DNA of 36,520 nucleotides from an uncultured Sphingomonadaceae bacterium (GTDB taxonomy: Bacteria > Pseudomonadota > Alphaproteobacteria > Sphingomonadales > Sphingomonadaceae), in the NCBI GenBank assembly GCA_902806235.1, contig CADCVW010000105.1:1-36520 (forward strand). Reading direction: 5' to 3'. Within the stretch, counting starts at the first letter, position 1. Each line of letters opens with the position of its first letter. A program made the translations under genes and the position numbers. The notes under the pieces were generated by a model. That model had not been told where the DNA came from. It searched no databases and worked only from the letters and a program-made list of their open reading frames with translations. Shown piece after piece: positions 1 to 6,416 of the stretch.

Positions 1-360
1 GCGCAGCACCAGGTCGCGCGCCGGCAGCGCCACCGCGCCGACGGCGGGCGCGCCGTCGATGCTCAGCCCCACGTGCACCGCCCAGTCGTCGCGCCCGTCG
101 GCGTACTCGCGCGTGCCGTCGAGCGGGTCGACGATCCAGGCGCGTGTCCGGACCAACCGCGCGAGGTCGTCCGCGCCCTCCTCGGCCAGCAGCCCGTCGT
201 CCGGCCGGTGCGCGCGCAACGCCGCCATCAGCAGCCCGTCCGCCGCTCGGTCGCCCGCGTCGCCCAGCGCGCGGCCCTCCACCACGCCTTCGTCGCGGAT
301 CGCGAGCAGCACCCGCCCGGCGGCCCGCGCCAGCCGCGCGGCGAGTTCGGCGTCGGTCAT
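1..360 (-). CDS. cysQ: 3'(2'),5'-bisphosphate nucleotidase CysQ, N-terminal part (runs off the window)
   Basis: Reading down from an ATG at 360 gives 120 residues with no stop, so the C-terminal half lies outside the window. The fragment carries the inositol-monophosphatase fold signatures: a metal-binding acidic pair in GLLAEEGADD, then the motif WIVDPLDGTREYADG with its metal-ligand aspartates and Thr, followed by a WAVHVGL strand. The tyrosine and acidic residues after DGT, and the NDWAVH-like stretch, suit CysQ better than a true inositol monophosphatase. CysQ proteins hydrolyse PAP/PAPS by-products of sulfate assimilation in the cytoplasm. A GGGAGGA ribosome site sits just upstream of the ATG. 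The alternative is a general inositol-phosphatase family member, since the substrate-specifying C-terminus is not visible. Confidence 0.85.
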   Translation of the reverse strand, partial: MTDAELAARLARAAGRVLLAIRDEGVVEGRALGDAGDRAADGLLMAALRAHRPDDGLLAEEGADDLARLVRTRAWIVDPLDGTREYADGRDDWAVHVGLSIDGAPAVGAVALPARDLVLR

Positions 361-429
361 CGTTCCTCCCCTGTCCCGCCCCTCCTAGCCTAGCGCGGGG
401 GAGAAGAAAGGCGGCCCGGATAATCCGCC

Positions 430-458
430 TGTCCTACATGCCGCCCGCCCGCTATAAT
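430..458 (+). promoter_or_regulatory. Possible promoter for thrS
   Basis: A perfect TATAAT hexamer stands out at 453-458 in otherwise GC-rich DNA, in the gap between divergent cysQ and thrS. The matching -35 region at 430-435 (TGTCCT, 17-bp spacer) is a poor match to TTGACA. The promoter is therefore an inference resting mainly on the -10. Transcription from here would give thrS a leader of about 145 nt containing the palindrome and hairpin described next. Confidence 0.35.
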
Positions 459-516
459 CTCATGGCGGTCCCGCCTATGCGCACCCCACAAGTCAGGGGT
501 CCCCCCGTTCCGCCCC

Positions 517-532
517 CATTCCACGTGGAACG
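517..532. promoter_or_regulatory. parS-like palindrome
   Basis: The perfect 12-bp palindrome TTCCACGTGGAA lies at 519-530. Over 16 positions (517-532) it matches the Pseudomonas-type parS variant TGTTCCACGTGGAACA at 13, with all differences in the outermost bases. parS sites are bound by the chromosome-partitioning protein ParB and usually cluster near the replication origin. No parAB, dnaA or gid genes are in the window, so origin proximity cannot be tested here. It could instead be an operator for a regulator of thrS, or chance, although CACGTG flanked by such a symmetric core is not repeated elsewhere in the window. Confidence 0.5.
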
Positions 533-557
533 CCTCGCCCGCTTCCGGGCGAGGCGT
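530..557 (+). other. Strong hairpin in the thrS leader
   Basis: Left arm 530-541 and right arm 546-557 are perfect reverse complements (12 bp, nine of them G-C or C-G in a row at either end of the stem's A-T pairs), closed by a four-base CTTC loop. It begins on the last base of the parS-like palindrome and ends 52 nt before the thrS ATG. No T-tract follows on either strand, so it is not an obvious intrinsic terminator. A role in mRNA folding or translational control of thrS is possible but unproven. Confidence 0.6.
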
Positions 558-609
558 CCGCCGGCCGCGACCCTTCCGCCCGCCGCCCCGCTTCGCTATC
601 TGCCCGGGC

Positions 610-2622
610 ATGACGCAGCTCCTGAAGATCGCTCTCCCCGACGGCTCCGTGCGCGAGGTGGAGCCTGGCGCGACCCCCGCCGACGTCGCCGCCGCCATCG
701 GCCCCGGGCTCGCCAAGGCCGCGCTCGCCGCCCGCGTGAACGGCGAGCTTCGCGACCTCGCCCGTCCCTTCGACGGTGACGCGGAGCTCAGCCTCGTCAC
801 CTCGCGCGACGAGCGCGACGCGCTCGAGCTCGCCCGCCACGACTACGCCCATGTGCTGGCCGAGGCGGTGCAGAACCTCTTCCCCGGCACCCAGATCACC
901 TTCGGCCCGGCGACCGACGACGGCTTCTATTACGACTTCGCCCCCGCCCCTGACCGCGGCCCCTTCACGGAGGAGGACCTGCCGCTCATCGAGCATGAAA
1001 TGCGCCGCGTCATCGCCCGCGACGAGCCGCTGGTGCGCGAGGTGTGGGACCGGCAACGGCTGATCGACTGGTTCCGGGCGAAGGGCGAAAGCTTCAAGGC
1101 CGAATGGGCGGCGGAGCTGCCGGACGGCGAGGAGCTCACGGTGTACCGTTCGGGGCGGGCCGAAGACGCATGGCTCGACATGTGCCGCGGCCCCCACCTT
1201 CCTACCACTGGCAAGCTCGCGCCCGACGCCTTCAAGCTCACCCGCGTGTCGGGGGCCTACTGGCGCGGCGACCAGAAGAACGCGATGCTGAGCCGCATCT
1301 ACGGCACCGGCTGGCTCAGCAGGAAGCAGCTCGACGCGCACCTCGTCCGGCTGGAGGAGGCCGCCAAGCGCGACCACCGCCGCATCGGCCGCGAGATGGG
1401 CTTGTTCCACCTCCAGGAGGAGGCGCACGGCTCCGTCTTCTGGCACCCCAAGGGTTACCGCATCTGGCGCGCGCTGGAGGCCTACCTCCGCCGCCGCTTG
1501 GACGCCGCGGGCTACGAGGAGGTGAAAACGCCCCAGCTGATGGACGCGCGGCTGTGGGAGCAGTCGGGCCACTGGGGCAAGTACCGCGAGAACATGTTCG
1601 TCGTCCCCGACGAGGCGCCCAGCAGCGAGGAGGGCAAGCCCGTCATCACCGGTGACGCCGACCTGATGGCGCTCAAGCCCATGAACTGCCCGGCGCACGT
1701 CCTCATCTTCCGCCAGGGCATCAAGAGCTACCGCGACCTGCCCATCCGCCTCGCCGAGTTTGGCACCTGCCACCGAAACGAGCCGCACGGCGCGCTCCAC
1801 GGCATCCTGCGCGTGCGCCAGTTCACCCAGGACGACGCGCACATCTTCTGCCGCGACGACCAGATCGTCGAGGAGGTGCGCGCCTTCTGCGACCTCCTCG
1901 ACCGCGTGTACCGTGAACTCGGTTTCGACCGCTACGCGATCAAGCTCGCGCTGCGCCCCGAGCAGCGCTTCGGCTCGGACGAAATGTGGGACAAGGCGGA
2001 AGACGACCTGCGCGCCGCGGTCGTGGCCGCGGGCCGCGCGACGGAGGAGTTCGGCTGGGAGGAGCTGCCGGGCGAAGGCGCCTTCTACGCGCCCAAGCTA
2101 GAATTCCACCTAATCGACGCTATCGGCCGCACCTGGCAGTGCGGCACGGTGCAGGCCGACACCGTGCTGCCCGAGCGGCTGGACGCGAGCTACGTCGGTG
2201 AGGACGGCCAGCGGCACCGCCCCGTGATGCTCCACCGCGCGATTTTCGGCTCGGTCGAGCGGCTGATCGGCATCCTGATCGAGAATCACGCGGGCCGCTT
2301 CCCGCTGTGGCTCGCGCCGACGCAAGCAGTGGTCGCGACCATCGTCTCGGACGCGAACGACTATGCGCGAGAGGTGGTCGAAGCCCTGACCCGCGCGGGC
2401 CTCCGCGCCGAGGCGGACCTCCGCAACGAGAAGATCAACCTCAAGGTGCGCGAGCACAGCCTCGCCAAGGTCCCCTACCTGCTCGTGCTCGGCAAGCGCG
2501 AGGCGGAGGAGCGCACGGTGGCGCTGCGGCCGCTGGGCGCGGATGCGCGGCAGGAGGTGCTCCCCCTTGACGCGCTGGTCGAGCGGTTGCGGACGGAGGC
2601 GACGCCGCCGGACCTACGGTAG
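610..2622 (+). CDS. thrS: Threonine--tRNA ligase
   Basis: This cytoplasmic enzyme charges tRNA-Thr. The 670 residues show the full class II ThrRS order: a TGS domain (about 1-65), an editing domain with the H77-x3-H81 pair and the CRGPH motif near 192, a catalytic core with KPMNCPAH (zinc ligand Cys360), motif 2 [18 protein letters not shown] (zinc ligand His411) and motif 3 MLHRAIFGS (His542), and a C-terminal anticodon-binding domain from [10 protein letters not shown] onwards. Length is close to the 642-residue E. coli enzyme. The ATG at 610 starts the conserved TGS strand directly, but no strong Shine-Dalgarno precedes it. infC follows, a classic pairing, but rpmI and rplT do not come next. 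Confidence 0.97.
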   Translation: MTQLLKIALPDGSVREVEPGATPADVAAAIGPGLAKAALAARVNGELRDLARPFDGDAELSLVTSRDERDALELARHDYAHVLAEAVQNLFPGTQITFGPATDDGFYYDFAPAPDRGPFTEEDLPLIEHEMRRVIARDEPLVREVWDRQRLIDWFRAKGESFKAEWAAELPDGEELTVYRSGRAEDAWLDMCRGPHLPTTGKLAPDAFKLTRVSGAYWRGDQKNAMLSRIYGTGWLSRKQLDAHLVRLEEAAKRDHRRIGREMGLFHLQEEAHGSVFWHPKGYRIWRALEAYLRRRLDAAGYEEVKTPQLMDARLWEQSGHWGKYRENMFVVPDEAPSSEEGKPVITGDADLMALKPMNCPAHVLIFRQGIKSYRDLPIRLAEFGTCHRNEPHGALHGILRVRQFTQDDAHIFCRDDQIVEEVRAFCDLLDRVYRELGFDRYAIKLALRPEQRFGSDEMWDKAEDDLRAAVVAAGRATEEFGWEELPGEGAFYAPKLEFHLIDAIGRTWQCGTVQADTVLPERLDASYVGEDGQRHRPVMLHRAIFGSVERLIGILIENHAGRFPLWLAPTQAVVATIVSDANDYAREVVEALTRAGLRAEADLRNEKINLKVREHSLAKVPYLLVLGKREAEERTVALRPLGADARQEVLPLDALVERLRTEATPPDLR

Positions 2623-2646
2623 CCTTGCCGTCTGTCACGAGGCCGT

Positions 2647-2668
2647 CGCCCCGGCTCCCGCCGGGGCG
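2647..2668 (+). terminator. GC hairpin after thrS, possible weak terminator
   Basis: An eight-base-pair stem (2647-2654 with 2661-2668) encloses a six-base loop about 25 nt past the thrS stop. No run of T follows, so it could be a pause or processing site between thrS and infC rather than a true terminator. The rest of the thrS-infC gap (2669-2738) holds a short AT-rich patch near 2700-2712 but no convincing promoter. Confidence 0.35.
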
Positions 2669-2738
2669 GCGGTCTGGGCGCATCTTTCGCCGCGGCCTCA
2701 AAAGCTTTATATCGCGAGTGGACCCACGAACCACGCAC

Positions 2739-2754
2739 AGGAGAACGCCCCATC
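2739..2754 (+). promoter_or_regulatory. Ribosome-binding site and ATC start of infC
   Basis: AGGAGA at 2739-2744 is the only good Shine-Dalgarno upstream of infC. It lies seven bases before an in-frame ATC at 2752 but 22 bases before the first in-frame ATG at 2767. This decides for ATC. Many bacterial infC genes start with ATT, ATC or ATA, a rare codon that lets IF3 repress its own translation by proofreading the start site. Confidence 0.75.
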
Positions 2755-3300
2755 CGTCCGCCCACCATGCGCCGCCCGCTCAACGCGCCGCCGCCACCTA
2801 ACGGCCCCCGCTTCAATGAGTTCATCACCTCCCAGAAGGTCCGCGTGATTGACGAGGAGGGCGAGAACCTGGGCGTGATGTACACGCGCGAGGCGATCGA
2901 GCGCGCCGCCGAGGTCGGCCTGGATTTGGTGGAGGTGTCGCCCAACGCCGACCCGCCCGTCGCCAAGTTCCTCGACATCGGCAAGTTCAAATACGAAACG
3001 CAGAAAAAGGCGAACCTCGCCCGGAAGTCGCAGAAGACGCAGGAGATCAAGGAGATCAAGATGCGTCCGAACATCGACGACCATGATTACGATACTAAGA
3101 TGAAGAAGGTGCACGACTTCATCGAGGAAGGTGACAAGGTGAAAGTGACGCTGCGCTTCCGCGGTCGCGAGCTCGCCCACGGCCAGCTCGGCATGCAGCT
3201 CCTCCACCGCGTGCAGGACCAGGTGGCGGAGATCGCCAAGGTCGAGCAGCACCCGCGCATGGAAGGCCGCCAGATGCTGATGGTGCTCGCGCCCAAGTAA
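2752..3300 (+). CDS. infC: Translation initiation factor IF-3
   Basis: IF3 binds the 30S subunit, blocks premature 50S joining and proofreads the start codon and initiator tRNA. From the ATC at 2752 the protein has 182 residues; from the ATG at 2767 it would have 177. The N-terminal domain ([20 protein letters not shown], then [22 protein letters not shown]) and the linker rich in Lys and Gln precede the C-terminal domain ([19 protein letters not shown], then VTLRFRGRE and the closing MLMVLAPK). These are textbook IF3 signatures. The non-ATG start suggests autoregulation. The ribosomal genes rpmI and rplT, which often follow infC, are absent; a TonB receptor gene comes next after a terminator. 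Confidence 0.95.
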   Translation: MRPPTMRRPLNAPPPPNGPRFNEFITSQKVRVIDEEGENLGVMYTREAIERAAEVGLDLVEVSPNADPPVAKFLDIGKFKYETQKKANLARKSQKTQEIKEIKMRPNIDDHDYDTKMKKVHDFIEEGDKVKVTLRFRGRELAHGQLGMQLLHRVQDQVAEIAKVEQHPRMEGRQMLMVLAPK

Positions 3301-3331
3301 GCACCGCTTCCTTCTCCGGACCTTCGCGCCG

Positions 3332-3366
3332 CCTCGGTTCCACCCGAACCGGGGCGGTTTCGTTTC
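3332..3366 (+). terminator. Intrinsic-type terminator after infC
   Basis: A nine-pair stem (3332-3340 with 3346-3354, one G-T pair) with a five-base CACCC loop is followed by a tail containing TTTCGTTTCG. The T-tract is broken by CG rather than continuous. The same design recurs after the TonB receptor gene, which supports a shared terminator type. Confidence 0.65.
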
Positions 3367-3406
3367 GTGTCCGCAACACCCCGACCTGTTGCACGAAGGA
3401 CACGAA
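3364..3406 (+). repeat. Bulged inverted repeat upstream of the TonB receptor gene
   Basis: Outer arms TTCGTGTCC (3364-3372) and GGACACGAA (3398-3406) pair perfectly, and inner arms GCAACA (3373-3378) and TGTTGC (3387-3392) continue the stem after a one-sided five-base bulge (3393-3397). The result is a 15-pair stem with an eight-base loop, about 100 nt before the receptor start. It could be an mRNA leader structure, an operator, or a second part of the infC terminator. No recognisable Fur box was found in this gap. Confidence 0.45.
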
Positions 3407-3507
3407 CGAACGGGAAAGCTCCGCGCCGCGCCCGCCCAAATGGCGGCGGGCGCGTCCAGCGGTTAAGGGCCGCGTATCGAGAGCATAAGCTTTCCCGAGG
3501 AGAGAAC

Positions 3508-6351
3508 ATGATCAAGTCGCCCCTGCTCGCGTCCGTCGCCCTGCTGGCGTTCACGACCCCCGCCGCCGCCTTCGCGCAGGACAACACGCAGGGTCAGCCG
3601 ACGCAGCAGGAGACCTCCGCCGAGCCGTCCGCCACCGAGCAGACGGGCGCCGTCGCCGAGACCGCGGACCCGGCCGACACGACCGGCGACGCCGGCGTCG
3701 AGGGCGATCGGGAAAGCCAGCAGGGCGACATCATTGTCACCGCGACGCGGCGCTCCGAAGCGCTGTCGGACGTGCCCTTGGCCGTCTCGGCGATCACCGC
3801 CGAGACCCTGGAAAACTCGGGCGTCACCGATCTGCGTCAGCTGAACCAGGTGTCGCCGTCGCTGGTGGTCGCCTCCGGCTCGTCCGAGGCGGGCGCGGGT
3901 GCCGCGCGCATCCGCGGCATCGGCACCGTTGGCGAGAACCCGGGCCTCGAAAGCTCGGTCGCCACCTTCATCGACGGCGTCTACCGTTCGCGCACGGGCG
4001 TCGGCCTCACCGAGCTCGGCCAAATCGACCGGGTGGAGGTGCTGCGCGGCCCGCAGGGCACCCTGTTCGGCCGCAACGCCTCCGCCGGCCTGATCTCCAT
4101 CATCACCGCGCGGCCCCAGTTCGAGTTCGGCGGCAACGCCGAGGTCTCCATCGGCAACTACGACCAGCGCCGCGTCGAGCTCGGCCTCACCGGGCCGCTC
4201 ACCGACACGCTCGCCTTCCGCGTGGACGGCGTCTACTTCAAGCGCGACGGCTTCCTCTACGACGTGGTCGGCGACCGCCGCGTCAACAACCGCGACCGCT
4301 ACCTCGCCCGCGGCCAGCTGCTGTTTCAGCCCAACGACGACGTCAGCTTCCGCCTGATCGGCGACTACACCGACCGCGACGAAGAATGCTGCGGCGCGGT
4401 GTACCTGCCGGCGTTCAACGTCAGCCGCGACGCGTCGGGCAGCATCGTCACCGCTCCCAACAGCATCGCCGCGATCGAGCGGGGCCTGGGCGGGGTGATC
4501 CTGCAGAACCCCAGGGACCGCGACATCTCCATCACGCCCGGCCGCGATTACGCGCAGGACGTGCGCGACTACGGCGTGTCCGGCGAGCTGAACGTCGACT
4601 TCGGCGTCGCGTCGCTCACCTCCATCACCGCCTATCGCGAGTTCCGCCTGATCCGCGGCCAAGACTCCGACTTCAACAATCTCGACATCCTGTTCCGCGC
4701 TTCCGACGGCGGGGCGCGGCAGAAGTTCGAGACGTTCAGCCAGGAGGTGCGCCTCCAAGGTGAAGCGTTCAACGATCGGCTCGATTTCCTGATCGGCGGC
4801 TATTACGCGCGCGAAACGCTGAACATCCGTGACAACCTGTCCTACGGCGCCGACTACGGGCGCTACGCCAACTGCCTGCTGTTCGCCTCCGTGCTGCCCG
4901 CGGCGGTCGCGCCAACGCCGACCGGCCAGTGCGTCAACGTGCCGGTGGTGCAGGCCACGCTGCGCACCCTGTCGTCGCTGCCGCCCGGCGCTCCGCAGCG
5001 CGCGAACATCCCGCTGCTGTCGGCGCTGATCGCCAACCCGGCCAACCCCGGCTTCGGCTCGCTCGCCACCGTGCTGTCGCCGACGGCTCCGCCGCTGCTC
5101 GCCGGCGTCAGGCTGAACGATCGCTACGAGCAGACCAGCCGTAACTACGCGCTGTTCACCCACAACATCTTCGACATCATCCGCGACAAGCTCTCGGTGA
5201 CGGTCGGCCTGCGCTACACCAACGAGCGCAAGACGCTGGACGCCACGCTCACCGACAACAACGTGCTGTGCCGCACGCTCAACGCGTCGCCCTTTGCCGC
5301 GCTGCAGGCGATCCCCTGCGTGATCCCGTCGATCCCGGGCGGCACCTTCACCCAGGAGAACGCGCGCAAGTCGGAAGACGAGCTGTCCGGCACCGGCGTG
5401 CTGTCGTTCAAGCCGGTCGATGAGGCGCTGCTCTACGCATCCTACTCGCGCGGGTACAAGGCGGGCGGCTTCAACCTCGACCGTTCGGCGCTCAGCCCGC
5501 GCTCGCTGGTGGGCACCGCGGCCGGCCCGCTGCTCCCCGGCATCAACCTCAACACGCTCACCTTCGACCCCGAGATCGTCGACGCCTACGAGATCGGCGC
5601 CAAGCTCAACCTGCGCGGCTTCGACCTCAACGTCGCCGTGTTCCGCCAGGATTTCGACAGCTTCCAGCTGAACACCTTCAACGGCGTCAACTTCGAGGTC
5701 GCCAACGTCAATGCCTGCTCCACCGACCTCGGCGGCGGGGACACGGACAACAGCGCCGCGACCGGCGCCTGCCCGGGCCAGCTGAAGCCGGGCGTGCGCT
5801 CGGAGGGCTTCGAGCTCGAAGGCTTCCTGCGCCCGCACCCGGACGTGTCGGTGAACCTCGGCTTCACCTACAACGACACCAAGTTCCGCCGGAACCTGGT
5901 CGGCACGGACGGCGCGGCCTTGTCGCCGACCTTGTTCCAGCTGCCCGGCCGCCGGCTGTCCTTCTCGTCGCAGTACAACACCACCGCCGCCTTCACCTTT
6001 ACGCCGGATATCGGCAACAGCGGGTTGTCCGGCCTGTTCTACTTGGACGGCCGCTTTCAGTCGGATTTCCAGACGGGTTCGGACCTCGACCTGGAGAAGG
6101 CGCAGGACGCGGTCACCATCGTCAATGCGCGCGTCGGCCTGCGCGGGCCGGACGGGCGCTGGGGCGTCGAGCTGTTCGGGCAGAATATCTTCAACACGCT
6201 CGCCTCGCAGACCTCGTTCGACCTGACGCTCCAGGGCTCGGGCACCACCCGGGCGGTGCAGCGGGGCTTCATCCCCGTGTCGAACCAGCTGTTCGGCGCC
6301 TTCCTGAACGAGCCGCGCACCTACGGCGTCACGCTCCGCGCGCGCTTCTAG
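3508..6351 (+). CDS. TonB-dependent outer-membrane receptor
   Basis: An outer-membrane gated channel that imports a ligand using energy passed from TonB-ExbB-ExbD. Starting at the ATG at 3508, with GAGGAGAG just upstream, gives 947 residues and a clean signal peptide (MIKSPLLASVALLAFTTPAA, cleavage after AFA). A longer reading from 3367 would bury that signal and is rejected. After a Gln/Thr/Ala-rich spacer comes a TonB-box-like DIIVTATRR near residue 74. The plug domain follows with RIRGIGTVG, FIDGVYRSR and VEVLRGPQGTLFGRNASAG. The rest is a long beta-barrel ending in RTYGVTLRARF with the usual terminal Phe. The general type matches the large receptor family expanded in sphingomonads, and the ligand cannot be told. 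Paired cysteines in predicted extracellular loops (CC near 4389-4394; others near 4873 and 4930) are notable. Confidence 0.93.
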   Translation: MIKSPLLASVALLAFTTPAAAFAQDNTQGQPTQQETSAEPSATEQTGAVAETADPADTTGDAGVEGDRESQQGDIIVTATRRSEALSDVPLAVSAITAETLENSGVTDLRQLNQVSPSLVVASGSSEAGAGAARIRGIGTVGENPGLESSVATFIDGVYRSRTGVGLTELGQIDRVEVLRGPQGTLFGRNASAGLISIITARPQFEFGGNAEVSIGNYDQRRVELGLTGPLTDTLAFRVDGVYFKRDGFLYDVVGDRRVNNRDRYLARGQLLFQPNDDVSFRLIGDYTDRDEECCGAVYLPAFNVSRDASGSIVTAPNSIAAIERGLGGVILQNPRDRDISITPGRDYAQDVRDYGVSGELNVDFGVASLTSITAYREFRLIRGQDSDFNNLDILFRASDGGARQKFETFSQEVRLQGEAFNDRLDFLIGGYYARETLNIRDNLSYGADYGRYANCLLFASVLPAAVAPTPTGQCVNVPVVQATLRTLSSLPPGAPQRANIPLLSALIANPANPGFGSLATVLSPTAPPLLAGVRLNDRYEQTSRNYALFTHNIFDIIRDKLSVTVGLRYTNERKTLDATLTDNNVLCRTLNASPFAALQAIPCVIPSIPGGTFTQENARKSEDELSGTGVLSFKPVDEALLYASYSRGYKAGGFNLDRSALSPRSLVGTAAGPLLPGINLNTLTFDPEIVDAYEIGAKLNLRGFDLNVAVFRQDFDSFQLNTFNGVNFEVANVNACSTDLGGGDTDNSAATGACPGQLKPGVRSEGFELEGFLRPHPDVSVNLGFTYNDTKFRRNLVGTDGAALSPTLFQLPGRRLSFSSQYNTTAAFTFTPDIGNSGLSGLFYLDGRFQSDFQTGSDLDLEKAQDAVTIVNARVGLRGPDGRWGVELFGQNIFNTLASQTSFDLTLQGSGTTRAVQRGFIPVSNQLFGAFLNEPRTYGVTLRARF

Positions 6352-6379
6352 GCGCCGCTCCGGCCCTCGGGCGATCGGC

Positions 6380-6416
6380 GGCTCCCGTCCCACCCGGGAC
6401 GGGGGCCGCTTTCGTT
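6380..6416 (+). terminator. Terminator after the TonB receptor gene
   Basis: Eight perfect pairs (6384-6391 with 6396-6403) around an ACCC loop extend outward to 6380/6407 with one G-T pair, followed by CGCTTTCGTTT. The tail resembles the one after infC. It ends at the last base before the stop codon of convergent glnD, so it may end transcripts from both sides. Confidence 0.7.

Noticed and set aside
493-1842. Long minus-strand open frame opposite thrS
   Set aside because: Antisense shadow in GC-rich DNA; the translation is low-complexity and thrS on the other strand is unmistakable.
3367-3507. N-terminal extension of the TonB receptor from a GTG at 3367
   Set aside because: It would place 47 Arg-rich residues ahead of a complete signal peptide, and the strong ribosome site is at 3497-3504 before ATG 3508.
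3463-6393. 976-codon minus-strand frame opposite the TonB receptor gene
   Set aside because: Shadow frame rich in Arg, Val, Glu and Ala with no domain; the plus strand encodes a complete receptor.
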